Shown: positions 7,563 through 15,405, counted from the stretch's first letter. The stretch: 23,138 nucleotides of DNA from VGRW01 sp041498295 (GCA_041498295.1 JBGQIB010000064.1:1-23138), one strand, 5' to 3'. The notes: generated by a model not told the origin, from the sequence alone. Program-made: numbers and translations.

Positions 7563-8390
7563 TTGGAGCGCCTGAAGGTTCTGGTGACCGTGAAGACCTA
7601 CCCGATCCCGTCGACGAAGTACGACGAGCTTTCATGCACGGCGGGAGTAACAGAGGGTGGTGACTTCATACGTCTATATCCGATCAACTACCGAGAGCTC
7701 CCGTGGGACCAGCAGTTCCGGAAGTACCAGTGGATCGAAGTCATGGCCGAGAGGCATACCGGCCGCGACTTCCGGATAGAGAGCTGGCGGCCGGACTCGT
7801 CCACGATTGAGCTCGTCGGTGAGCCGATCCCGACTGGGCGCGACGGCGACTGGTCGGCGAGGGGCCGGTTCGTCTTGAAGAAAGCCGCGCAGTCAATGGA
7901 GCAACTCCGCGCACAGCAGGAGGAGAGCAAAACATCCCTCGGGATCGTCAAGCCGCGCGAAGTGCAGGACCTCGTAGTGTCAAAGGATGCTCCACAGTGG
8001 AAGGAGTCATTCCTCGACGAACTAAGGCAAGCGCGGCTCTTCGAGCGGCGCGACCGAACGCTGCTCCCGCCACGGAAAGTTCCTTGGCGGTTCCAGTACC
8101 GATTCCGCTGCGATGACAGCAGATGCAAAGGACATCTGATGACCAACGAAGACTGGGAGGTCGGTGCATTGTACTGGAACGTCACCGATCGCGGCGCGAG
8201 TCCGGCGGAGGCTGCGGCCAAGGTGAAGCAGAAGTTTCTCGATGACATCTGCTCACCCAAGAACGACACGTACCTCTACGTCGGCACGGTGCTGGCCTAC
8301 CCCAAGTCATGGGTCGTGATCGGCTCTTTCTACCCGAAAAGAGGGAAGGCGGGCGTGGCGACAGGCGTGACCCCGAGGCTCTTCGAGTAG
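7563..8390 (+). CDS. Conserved hypothetical protein paired with DUF488 gene, Cys/His cluster
   Basis: A 275-residue protein of unknown function. Its start, KVLVTVKTYPIPSTKYDE followed by CTAGVTEGGDFIRLYPI, and its end, YLYVGTVLAYPKSWVVIG, match a family I remember as repeatedly encoded next to DUF488 proteins. The C-terminal half has a CX4CX2H cluster (Cys183, Cys188, His191) followed by EDWE (196-199), which suggests a metal site. There is no signal peptide or membrane segment. It starts with TTG at 7563, preceded by a GAGGAAG ribosome binding site. The tight link to the upstream gene suggests the two products act together. I cannot assign a reaction. Confidence 0.75.
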   Translation: MERLKVLVTVKTYPIPSTKYDELSCTAGVTEGGDFIRLYPINYRELPWDQQFRKYQWIEVMAERHTGRDFRIESWRPDSSTIELVGEPIPTGRDGDWSARGRFVLKKAAQSMEQLRAQQEESKTSLGIVKPREVQDLVVSKDAPQWKESFLDELRQARLFERRDRTLLPPRKVPWRFQYRFRCDDSRCKGHLMTNEDWEVGALYWNVTDRGASPAEAAAKVKQKFLDDICSPKNDTYLYVGTVLAYPKSWVVIGSFYPKRGKAGVATGVTPRLFE

Positions 8391-8430
8391 CCGCGTGCAT
8401 CGACGGCCCTGCCCGCTAGAGTCGACTTGA

Positions 8431-8951
8431 GTGCCCTTCGACCTCACCGTCCTCGACTGCGTGCCTACCCCACTCGGCCTCATCTGCATTCGCCAGCGCC
8501 GGCCCGGTGACTCCGGCTCCATACCCGAGCGCGTGGCGCGGTCGTGGAGCTGCTCGCACCGGTGATCGATTGGGTCGCGCGGGGGCTCGTGCCACTCTCG
8601 GCCGAGCTCAACGGCGACGCGCGACTCACGGTCACGGAGGGCGACGTCTGCGGGCTGCTCTCGCAGCCGCCGGAGTCCCTTTACGATCTGATTCTGATCG
8701 ACGTCGATCACTCACCCGACGAGCGGCTCGGCCCGTCGAACGCGGCGTTCTACACCGCCCCTGGCCTCGCGCTGGCGAAGCGCTGTCTCGCGCCGGCCGG
8801 CGTGCTCGCGGTGTGGTCCTACGCCGAGAGCTCCCCGTTCGCCGACGCGCTGCGCGAAGTGTTTCGCGAGGTGCGGATCGAGACGAGCTCGTTCGAGAAC
8901 CGCGTCGTGTCGGGGGAAGAGACGAACTGGTTGTTTCTGGCGCGGGGGTGA
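8431..8951 (+). pseudogene. Dead copy of spermidine-synthase-like methyltransferase gene
   Basis: This is a second, broken copy of the intact gene at 11157-11849. The GTG at 8431 opens a reading frame matching the first 30 or so codons of that gene. The sequence then jumps, at about 8520, to the part matching residue 90 onward, with a further small deletion near 8540 that puts the remainder in another frame. About 60 codons are lost, including the glycine-rich SAM/nucleotide motif GGLGLGY. The 3' 408 bases align to the intact copy without gaps at an offset of 2898 bases, including a 50-base identical stretch (8682-8731). No functional product is expected. Confidence 0.85.
8682..8731. repeat. 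50-bp exact direct repeat (copy 1; copy 2 at 11580-11629)
   Basis: Identical over 50 bases to 11580-11629, in the same orientation. It is the longest exact match within the longer, roughly 400-base diverged repeat shared by the two spermidine-synthase-like copies. It could support recombination that would delete the 2.9 kb between them. Confidence 0.9.
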
Positions 8952-8986
8952 GGCGGGGCGATGGTTTCTCGCATAGGAGGCCGAGC

Positions 8987-9529
8987 GTGTCGCGAAGGCG
9001 AGAGACCGTGACTGACTCCGTCCCGCTCGAGTGGGTCGGCGGGCGCGTGCTGCTTCCGGATTGGATCGACGAAGCCGGCGGATTTCAGCCCGAGTTGCTT
9101 CTCTGGCTCGAGCTGCCGTCGGATCTGATCGTCGCCGCCGAGCTCCGCGACCCGAGGCGCGGACAACCGACGTTCGCGCGAGTGCTCAGGCAGGCGCTAA
9201 CGGCCCCAGCAGCAGGGCCGCCGCGAAGGCCGGCGCGCATCCGCGTAGCGGAATCGGCGCTCGCGCTGCAAGTGCGGGCAGTGGCGGGCGCGAAGACCGA
9301 AGTCGTCGTCGCGCCGACGCCAGAAATCGACGCAGCCGTTCGCGACCTTCTCGAGACCCGAGCCCCACGCCGCCGCCGGCTGCCGAAGCTTCAGAACACG
9401 GAGGGCGACGAGCTTCTCGTGACACGCCTTGCACTCCCGAGGGAGCACGGCAGCTTCTCACGTCGATCGATCCCCGCGGTCAGCTTGCGAGGGAGTCACT
9501 GTTGTGGACGAGATCGGCTACTGGAGTGA
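8987..9529 (+). CDS. Truncated conserved protein (N-terminal domain of a DUF6930/DUF7309-like family)
   Basis: A GTG at 8987 preceded by an excellent AGGAGG (spacing six bases) opens a 180-codon frame. The first 125 or so residues (PLEWVGGRVLLPDWIDE, QPELLLWLELPSD, ARIRVAESALALQVR, EVVVAPTPEIDAAVRDLLE) look like the N-terminal domain seen in larger uncharacterised proteins of this type, some with a C-terminal SEC-C zinc motif. The family name is given from memory and is uncertain. After about residue 125 the sequence turns into low-quality Arg/Ser-rich translation and overlaps the start of tcmP, so the 3' part appears to have been replaced. The short product may be non-functional. Confidence 0.5.
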   Translation: MSRRRETVTDSVPLEWVGGRVLLPDWIDEAGGFQPELLLWLELPSDLIVAAELRDPRRGQPTFARVLRQALTAPAAGPPRRPARIRVAESALALQVRAVAGAKTEVVVAPTPEIDAAVRDLLETRAPRRRRLPKLQNTEGDELLVTRLALPREHGSFSRRSIPAVSLRGSHCCGRDRLLE

Positions 9530-10332
9530 GATCAAGCTCGAGATCCTGCAGAAGTACGCGCGCGCATACGCGACGATCCTGGCGAAGCAACGGAGGCTTC
9601 ACTTTGCGTACATCGACGGGTTTGCAGGCTCGGGGCGACACCGCTCGAAGAGCTCTGGCGAGTTGGTGCCTGGGAGCCCGCCCGCTTCAGGCACTCACGA
9701 CCGAGCCTCGGTTCCATCGGCAATGGTGGATCGATCTCGACGGCGACAAGGTCGCGCGGCTTCTCGGCCTTCCTGAAGTCCAAGCTCGTCCCGAAGTCGA
9801 AGTGATCACGGGCGACGCGAACCGAGTACTCCTCGATCAGGTGTTCCCGAATCTGAGATATGAGGACTACTGGCGAGGTCTCTGCGTGCTCGATCCGTAC
9901 GGACTTCATCTCGACTGGAGCGTGATCGAGAAAGCAGGACGGATGAGGTCGATCGAGCTCTTCATCAATTTCCCGATCATGGACGTGAATCGGAACGCGC
10001 TCTGGCGAGAGGCGAACCAAGTGAGCACGGAGGCCGTCGCTCGCATGACTGCCTTTTGGGGAGGCGACTCCTGGAAGCGTGCCGCGTACGCGCAGCAGCC
10101 GGGCCTGTTCGGCGATCTGCGCGATGTGAAGTTAGGGAACCGCGAGGTGGTCGACGCATTCCGGGAGCGCCTTCGGACCGTCGCCGGCTTTGCTCACGTT
10201 CCGGATCCAATGCCGATGCGGAACTCGTCGAACGCGGTGGTGTATTACTTGTTCTTCGCGTCCCAGAACGCCGTCGGCCGACGGATCGCGGAGGGAATCA
10301 TGAAAAGGTACCGATCTCGAGGAGGGGGTTGA
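9504..10332 (+). pseudogene. tcmP: Three-Cys-motif partner protein TcmP, frameshifted
   Basis: The 5' part (GTG at 9504, AGGGAG eight bases upstream) encodes VDEIGYWSEIKLEILQKY and FAYIDGFAGSG. The 3' part, in the next frame, encodes LTTEPRFHRQWWIDLDGDK, CVLDPYGLHLDW and an intact end at TGA 10332. Both halves belong to the TcmP family, which is encoded beside three-Cys-motif DUF5131 proteins. The frames join at about 9677-9690, in a C/G-rich run; one extra base there explains the break, and the total length of 829 bases is 3n+1. Repaired, the protein would be about 275 residues. The YIDGFAGSG and DPYG segments suggest a methyltransferase-like fold, which is an inference. Sequencing error is possible. 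Confidence 0.85.
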
Positions 10333-11037
10333 ATGGCGAAGTCCTCGATCGAATGGACCGAATCCACCTGGAACCCAGTCACCGGCTGCACCAAGGTGAG
10401 CCCCGGCTGCAAGCACTGCTATGCGGAGCGTATGGCGAACCGCTTGCGTGCGATGGGTCAGGCGAACTACCGCAACGGATTCGAGCTTACCCTTCAGCCA
10501 CAGATGCTCGAGCTTCCCCTGCGCTGGCGTACTCCGCAGCGGATTTTCGTAAACTCGATGAGTGACTTGCTGCATTGGGATGTTCCCCTCAGTTACATCG
10601 AGCGAGTCTTCGACGTCATGCGGCGCGCCCATTGGCATCGGTTTCAGGTTCTTACAAAGCGCGCGGAACGGCTCGCCGAGGTCGATTGCGCGATCGACTG
10701 GCCTTCCAACGTGTGGATGGGCGTTAGCGTCGAACACTCGAGGTACCGGCGGCGGATTGATCTTCTTCGAGTCACTCGTGCCGCTGTGAAATTTCTTTCA
10801 CTCGAGCCTCTACTCGGGCCACTTCCGCGGCTCGCCGTCCAAGGAATCGACTGGGTGATCGTCGGAGGTGAATCGGGACCGGGCGCCCGAGCGATGGATC
10901 CACTGTGGGTCACCGACCTTCGCGATCAATGCGCCGAGGCTCGCGTCCCTTTCTTCTTCAAACAGTGGGGCGGGCGCAACAAGAAGCGTACGGGCCGGCT
11001 ACTAGACGGCCGTACGTGGGACGCAATGCCGGTATAG
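10333..11037 (+). CDS. DUF5131 (phage Gp37/Gp68) three-Cys-motif protein
   Basis: A 234-residue protein with the family signature IEWTESTWNPVTGC followed by SPGCKHCYAE, giving CX6CX2C at Cys19, Cys26 and Cys29. The spacing differs from the standard radical-SAM CX3CX2C motif, but the family is thought to be related; an iron-sulfur cluster is plausible, not shown. Downstream segments are typical: IFVNSMSDL, QVLTKRAERL, WMGVSVE, FLSLEPLLGP, WVIVGGESGPGAR and FFFKQWGG. ATG directly follows the tcmP stop (TGAATG), so the two genes are coupled. The family occurs on phages and in accessory islands. The reading frame is intact even though its partner is frameshifted. Confidence 0.9.
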   Translation: MAKSSIEWTESTWNPVTGCTKVSPGCKHCYAERMANRLRAMGQANYRNGFELTLQPQMLELPLRWRTPQRIFVNSMSDLLHWDVPLSYIERVFDVMRRAHWHRFQVLTKRAERLAEVDCAIDWPSNVWMGVSVEHSRYRRRIDLLRVTRAAVKFLSLEPLLGPLPRLAVQGIDWVIVGGESGPGARAMDPLWVTDLRDQCAEARVPFFFKQWGGRNKKRTGRLLDGRTWDAMPV

Positions 11038-11156
11038 TCGCTGGCACCGACTGGCGTGGGCAGGGAGTACATCGGGGACGCAGCCTCTGGCAACTTGGTC
11101 CCTGGCACCCGCGATCTCGACGGAGACAGATGGGCATGAACGGCACGGTGGCCTGA

Positions 11157-11849
11157 ATGGCCTTCGACATCGACGTCCTCGCTTGCGAGCCGACCCCGAT
11201 CGGTTTGATCTGCTTGCGCCAGCGGCCGGTGCCGGGTGAGTCGGGGGCAGTGGTCACCGAGATCACGCTCGACAATCAGTTCTTGATGAGCAGCGAGAAT
11301 ACGGAGTCGGAGCGCGCGCTCTCCTCGTTGGCGCTCGAGATGCACCCGGGCACCGGTCTGCGCGTGCTCGTGGGCGGACTCGGCCTCGGGTACACCGCCC
11401 ATGAGGCGCTCCGTTCCGGGCGCGTGGCGCGCGTCGAGGTCGTCGAGCTGCTCGCGCCCGTGATCGATTGGGTCGCGAGGGGCCTCGTGCCGCTCTCGGG
11501 CGAGCTCAACGCCGACGCGCGACTCACGGTTACGGAGGGCGACGTGTACCTGCGGCTCTCACAGCCGCCGCAGGCGCGGTACGATCTGATTCTGATCGAC
11601 GTCGATCACTCACCCGACGAGCGGCTCGGTTCGTCCAACGCCTCGTTTTACACCGCCGAGGGGCTCGCGCTCGCGAAGCAGTGTCTCGCGCCCGGTGGCG
11701 TGCTGGCGGTGTGGTCCTACGCCGAGAGCTCTCCGTTCGCCGACGCGCTGCGCGCCGTGTTTCGCCAAGTGCACGTCGAGCGCAGCTCCTTCGAGAATCG
11801 CATCGTGTTGGGCGAAGAGACGAACTGGCTGTTTCTGGCGCGGGATTGA
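11157..11849 (+). CDS. Spermidine-synthase-like class I SAM-fold protein
   Basis: A 230-residue Rossmann-fold protein. It contains GGLGLGYT (73-80) as motif I, an acidic VEVVEL strand (Glu97) as motif II, EGDV (Asp129) as motif III, and DLILIDVDHSPDE (Asp148/Asp150) in the position of the spermidine-synthase active-site strand, followed by AEGLALAKQCLAPGG. It lacks the N-terminal beta-barrel of true SpeE, so a polyamine function is not assured. ATG at 11157 immediately follows a TGA and has a weak ribosome binding site. A short in-frame-terminated peptide (ATG near 11130, GGAGAC upstream) ends at that TGA and might couple translation. A broken paralogue lies 2.7 kb upstream. Confidence 0.85.
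   Translation: MAFDIDVLACEPTPIGLICLRQRPVPGESGAVVTEITLDNQFLMSSENTESERALSSLALEMHPGTGLRVLVGGLGLGYTAHEALRSGRVARVEVVELLAPVIDWVARGLVPLSGELNADARLTVTEGDVYLRLSQPPQARYDLILIDVDHSPDERLGSSNASFYTAEGLALAKQCLAPGGVLAVWSYAESSPFADALRAVFRQVHVERSSFENRIVLGEETNWLFLARD
11580..11629. repeat. 50-bp exact direct repeat (copy 2)
   Basis: Second member of the exact repeat at 8682-8731, in the same orientation, inside the intact spermidine-synthase-like gene. Confidence 0.9.
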
Positions 11850-11958
11850 GCGCGGGAACGTTGCTGATCGGCAACATCGATCAACCGAGAAGTGGGGCCC
11901 TGCTCCATCGGCGCTAAGCTGGACCGGTTCGCGGATCGCTGTCGAGGGAGGGTGCGCC

Positions 11959-12675
11959 ATGAAGAACGTGGGAGCTGGGCGACTGCGTCGCACTGGCTCG
12001 GTGCTCGAAGCCCCGGCCTACAGCGTTGCCGAGGCGGCGCTCTATCTCAGCATTCCGAAGGCGACGCTGCGCTACTGGGCGATGGGTGCGCGCTACCCGA
12101 CGAAGTCTGGGCGAGCAGATGCGCGGCCGCTCATGCGCACTCCGGAGCGCGGCGTTCTCTCGTTCTGCAACTTGGTCGAGGCGCACGTGCTCGACGCGCT
12201 GCGGCGCGATCACCAAGTGAGTCTGCAGGCGGTGCGCCGCGCGCTCGCCTACGTCGCGAAGCGGTTCCCGTCTGACCACCCGCTCATCGATCTTCCCTTC
12301 GAGACAGCGGGGCTCGAGCTCTTCGTCGAACGCTATGGAGCGCTGATCAAGGTGTCGGGCGAGGGTCAGGCGGCGATGCGCGAGCTACTCCGCGCGCACC
12401 TGCGCCGCGTCGAGCGCGACGAGAGTGGGATTCCGGTTCGCCTCTATCCGTACACCCGTGGTCGAGCGCTCGACGAGCCGCGAGCCATTGTGATCGACCC
12501 GCGCATTCAGTTCGGTCGACCGGTGCTGGTCGGCACCGGCATTCCCACCGAGGTGATCGCCGACCGATTCCGCGCCGGCGAGTCTCCCGATGACCTCGCC
12601 CACGACTACGGACGCACCACGGATGAGATCCAAGAGGCGCTCCGCGCCGAGCTCAGGTTCCGAGCCGCAGCCTAG
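11959..12675 (+). CDS. MerR-like HTH / DUF433 antitoxin
   Basis: A 238-residue protein with two parts. Residues 20-45 (YSVAEAALYLSIPKATLRYW) form a MerR-type helix-turn-helix. Residues 172-238 are DUF433, with IVIDPRIQFGRPVLVGTGIP, ADRFRAGESPDDLA and the TTDEIQEAL helix. In this arrangement DUF433 proteins serve as DNA-binding antitoxins for DUF5615 PIN-like toxins, and the next gene is exactly such a toxin, overlapping by 53 bases. The ATG at 11959 follows GAGGGAGGG. It probably represses its own operon, as is usual for these antitoxins. No operator was identified. Confidence 0.85.
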   Translation: MKNVGAGRLRRTGSVLEAPAYSVAEAALYLSIPKATLRYWAMGARYPTKSGRADARPLMRTPERGVLSFCNLVEAHVLDALRRDHQVSLQAVRRALAYVAKRFPSDHPLIDLPFETAGLELFVERYGALIKVSGEGQAAMRELLRAHLRRVERDESGIPVRLYPYTRGRALDEPRAIVIDPRIQFGRPVLVGTGIPTEVIADRFRAGESPDDLAHDYGRTTDEIQEALRAELRFRAAA

Positions 12676-13054
12676 CCCGGTCTTCTTCATTGATCGGTCA
12701 CTCGGCCGATATCACGTGGCTGACGCGCTGCGCGGCGTCGGCGAGCAGGTCGAGATTCACGACGACCACTTGGCCCGAGACGCGTCCGACGAGGCCTGGA
12801 TGCGGCTCGCCGCGGCGAACGGTTGGGTAGTTCTTACGAAAGACGCGCGTATCCGTCATCGGCCACTCGAGCGCGCGTGCTTGCTCGACGCGGGGCTGAT
12901 CGTGTTCGTGCTGACATCGGCGTCTCTGACCGGACCTGAGATGGCTGCGGCGTTTCTCGCGGCGCGCGGGAGAATCCGTCGCGTGTTGGGCCGAGAAGGT
13001 CCTCTCATCATCGGGATCTCCCGAAGCGGCACGCTGAGGAAGATCGGGCGCTAA
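12623..13054 (+). CDS. DUF5615 PIN-like toxin (VapC-like)
   Basis: A 143-residue protein whose core starts FFIDRSLGRY (Asp24) and continues with HDDH (Asp47-Asp48) and GWVVLTKDARIR (Thr72, Asp74). These acidic positions are those of the PIN-like metal site of DUF5615/Mut7-C-type putative ribonucleases. ATG at 12623 is the nearest usable in-frame start, overlapping the antitoxin gene by 53 bases; the first 18 or so residues are a variable Ser/Pro-rich lead. With the upstream MerR-DUF433 gene it forms a type II toxin-antitoxin operon. All key residues appear present, so it should be functional. Confidence 0.85.
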   Translation: MRSKRRSAPSSGSEPQPSPVFFIDRSLGRYHVADALRGVGEQVEIHDDHLARDASDEAWMRLAAANGWVVLTKDARIRHRPLERACLLDAGLIVFVLTSASLTGPEMAAAFLAARGRIRRVLGREGPLIIGISRSGTLRKIGR

Positions 13055-13086
13055 CGACACCATGAAGAAGACTCGCTCTGGAAGGA

Positions 13087-13111
13087 ACGACGAGATGCGA
13101 AGTCTCGTCGT
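13087..13111. terminator. Possible hairpin downstream of the toxin gene
   Basis: A 9-bp inverted repeat with a 7-base loop lies 33 bases after the DUF5615 stop, in the 133-base space before the convergent lipoprotein operon. There is no clear T-tract on either side, so terminator function is uncertain. Confidence 0.35.
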
Positions 13112-13187
13112 CGCTCGCGAAGGCGGGCATCACGCCGCGAGCGTCACGGTCGATCCGATCGAACGCGAAACGGCGCGATCATCGGAG

Positions 13188-13619
13188 TTACTTCGCTGCG
13201 GCGTCCTTCTTGGGCGCGACGGCGCCTATCACTTCCGACGCGCTCGTGATGCCGTCCGCCGCGCCGGAAGTACTCGTGATGGTCAGGTCCTGGATCCTCT
13301 GCATCTCGTCGAGCGTGAGACTGATGGTCCCGCTCGCGAACGCTTGGCGGGAGATGTCGATGAAGAGGAGGTTGTTGGGATCGACTCCGTCGTGTCGCTG
13401 GTCCAGCTTCGGGACGCAGGTGGCGGTGTTTCCGGCGCACAGCAATGGGGCGTTGGGCTTCGTGGTGAAGCTCGAAACGCGGAACCCGATTCGCCGGTTC
13501 ACTGGAATTCCGCCCGGCAGGGCCGCGGCGTCGGCGGCGGTCTGGCTCACGACGAGGTTCGTCGCGCAGCCGGAGCCCACCACGAGACTCAAGAGCGCAG
13601 ACGCGACCAGCGCACGCAT
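13188..13619 (-). CDS. Predicted lipoprotein, unknown function
   Basis: A protein of about 143 residues with a lipoprotein signal: basic MR start, hydrophobic ALVASALLSLVV, and lipobox VGSGC (Cys about 18). The mature part is polar and contains an IPVNRRIGFRVSSF strand, two cysteines (LLCAGNTATC) that could pair, and a LLFIDISRQAF...ISLTLDEMQRI segment. It ends in a Lys/Ala-rich tail. The start lies in TGATG, overlapping the stop of the upstream lipoprotein gene by one base; a GTG one codon earlier is an alternative. It is the last gene of a protease-lipoprotein-lipoprotein operon. I do not recognise a family. Confidence 0.75.
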   Translation of the reverse strand: MRALVASALLSLVVGSGCATNLVVSQTAADAAALPGGIPVNRRIGFRVSSFTTKPNAPLLCAGNTATCVPKLDQRHDGVDPNNLLFIDISRQAFASGTISLTLDEMQRIQDLTITSTSGAADGITSASEVIGAVAPKKDAAAK

Positions 13620-14326
13620 CACAGCACCTCCTCGAGAGCGATCTCAAAGCACGGATCTGAGTTCTCCACGACGTTCTTCCCGCTGTACGAGACGCGCACC
13701 CAGTGGTCGAGAGGCAAACGGCTGCCTTCGATCTCACCTTGGCGCCGCTGGACCTCGGCTTCGAGCGGGCCGCAGGTTGCGGGGGCCTTGGCACATCCGT
13801 CGAGCTTCGCCTGAATGTCGTCGCGGGCCGCAATCAGACTCAGTTGCTCCGTGACATACTGGTCGACCTTCTTTTGCAGCTCGTGACCGCCGCTACATAC
13901 GGGAGGAGGGGGCGGGGGCGCCGGGCGCAAACCCCGAGCCCGGGTCTTCACCGCGGCTCCAACGAGCGCAATCGCCGCCTCGATGATGTCCTTCGAACGG
14001 TCTGTCTCACCGGCGGAGGTCGTCTTCAATCTCTCGTTCGCATCGACCCCGAGCGAGATGTTGGTGTCCGCGAGAAAGTTTGTATCGGTCTCGGCCTCGA
14101 AGACCATCGGCATCGCATCGAGCGCCTGACTCACGATGAGCTTCGGTTGGTTCGGCTCGTCGAGTGCCAGCGCGACATGGAACGTCGGCCGGCCGATCCG
14201 GAACCGGACGCCCTTCTGCGTCGTCGGCTTGTCGCCTTCCGTTCCGAGCCGAGTCACTTTGAGCGGCACCCCGCACGCCAGGCATACCGCCGCCGCGACG
14301 ACCACCCCAGTCAGCGCCCTAGACAT
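13619..14326 (-). CDS. Predicted lipoprotein with Pro-rich linker and coiled-coil segment
   Basis: A 235-residue protein starting MSRALTGVVVAAAVCLAC, a lipoprotein signal with lipobox CLAC. The first half is a beta-rich domain (VRFRIGRPTFHVALAL, PKLIVSQALDAMPMVFEAET). A proline-rich linker near residue 143 (seven consecutive prolines after RPA) leads to a charged helical segment with four Cys, probably a coiled coil (HELQKKVDQYVTEQLSLIAA), and a short beta end. ATG at 14326 overlaps the protease stop by eight bases; ATG at 14335 is an alternative. It sits between the protease and a second lipoprotein and is presumably exported and anchored. No family recognised. Confidence 0.75.
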   Translation of the reverse strand: MSRALTGVVVAAAVCLACGVPLKVTRLGTEGDKPTTQKGVRFRIGRPTFHVALALDEPNQPKLIVSQALDAMPMVFEAETDTNFLADTNISLGVDANERLKTTSAGETDRSKDIIEAAIALVGAAVKTRARGLRPAPPPPPPVCSGGHELQKKVDQYVTEQLSLIAARDDIQAKLDGCAKAPATCGPLEAEVQRRQGEIEGSRLPLDHWVRVSYSGKNVVENSDPCFEIALEEVL

Positions 14327-15242
14327 TGATCCCATACTTCGCCCCCACCTCCGAGATGAACTTTTTGTGGACGTCGACGCGCGTGTAGATGCCGCCGTCG
14401 CCGCAGGGTGCTTGCGCGGTGTCGAGGGCTCGCGAGGTCAGGCCGGCGAGGCGGTACTTGTCGGCGATGGCGATGTACGCGGGGCCGCCGCTGTCGCCGT
14501 TGCACGAGTCATAGCCTTCGCCGCCGGCGGTGAACTCGAGGTCTGACTCGAAGCCGAGCTCGTGTTCCGCGTCGTTCAGGTCGTCGGCGGGCTTGCGGCG
14601 CAGATAGCCGATGTCGACGGCGACTTTTCGCTTGCGGCCGAAGCCGCGCGTGCTCTTGAAGTCGGAGTTCCCGAAGCCGACGAGCGTCGTCTCGGCTGCC
14701 GCGGTCAGCTCTTCAGTCGTGGCTCGCTTCACCGGCTCCGTCGTCGCGTCCTTGCGCAGCACGATGACGGAGATGTCGTGCGCGACCTCGACGCCGTACG
14801 CGGGATTGCGCACGCAGGTCTTCGCCGGGACGAGCTCCGCGTTCGTGAGTCGGTTCATGTCCGCGCAGTTCAGCGCGACGAGGTTCGGCATGAACCCCTC
14901 GCCGGCATCGACGCAGTGACCCGCCGTCAGCACGATGCGCGGATGAATCAGCGCGCCCGTGCAGTACCAGGTGAGCGTGCCGTTCGAGTTCTTCTGTCCG
15001 ATGAGCGCACAGTCCGGGTACCCGCCCTCGTCGACCTCGACGCCGCCAGTGATCCGCGCCCAGATCTTCCGCATCTCGTGAGCGCGCATCGCGCGCGCTT
15101 GCGGAGTCACGGAGTCGTCGGCGCTCAGGTGCTTCCCGACCATCTTGGCCAGCCGGTCGAAGCGCTGCGCGAGTGCCGCGTGGGCCTCTTGCGCATCGAA
15201 CTCTCTCTTCTTCGCCGCACAGTGCGGACAGTTGTTTGCCAT
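14319..15242 (-). CDS. Trypsin-like serine protease (S1) with N-terminal CxxC pro-region, no signal peptide
   Basis: A 307-residue chymotrypsin-fold protease. The triad is His109 (LTAGHC), Asp156 (AHDISV) and Ser251 (CNGDSGGP). Asp245, six residues before the serine, corresponds to trypsin Asp189 and predicts cleavage after Arg or Lys. R63-ITGG looks like an activation site, giving a 63-residue pro-region. That region begins MANNCPHCAAKKREFD, with a CPHC pair like a zinc ribbon, and is not a secretion signal, which is unusual because most bacterial S1 proteases are exported. A strong AGGAG precedes the ATG. It is the first gene of an operon with two lipoproteins, which may be partners or substrates. 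Confidence 0.9.
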   Translation of the reverse strand: MANNCPHCAAKKREFDAQEAHAALAQRFDRLAKMVGKHLSADDSVTPQARAMRAHEMRKIWARITGGVEVDEGGYPDCALIGQKNSNGTLTWYCTGALIHPRIVLTAGHCVDAGEGFMPNLVALNCADMNRLTNAELVPAKTCVRNPAYGVEVAHDISVIVLRKDATTEPVKRATTEELTAAAETTLVGFGNSDFKSTRGFGRKRKVAVDIGYLRRKPADDLNDAEHELGFESDLEFTAGGEGYDSCNGDSGGPAYIAIADKYRLAGLTSRALDTAQAPCGDGGIYTRVDVHKKFISEVGAKYGINV

Positions 15243-15405
15243 GACCTTCTCCTCTCAGTCAGTTGGAGGAGCGTCATTGCACTGCTCGTGCCTCGCGAAA
15301 GAGCGGCCGCAACACGCTGGCGAGCGGCGGCACGCGGCCGGCTGTCCGATCGAGCGGTCAGGCGGGTGGACTCGGTGTCCTCGCCAGAGGACGGTCGCGC
15401 CGCCT

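Noticed and set aside
9197..9448. A minus-strand frame starting MLPRECKACHEKLVALRVLK
   Set aside because: The CxxC start drew attention, but the rest is Arg-rich and lies antisense to the DUF7309-like domain. No family match.
13062..13854. Long plus-strand open frames opposite the two lipoprotein genes
   Set aside because: The minus-strand frames have lipoprotein signals, overlapping starts and stops typical of an operon, and sensible composition; the plus frames are GC-rich antisense shadows.
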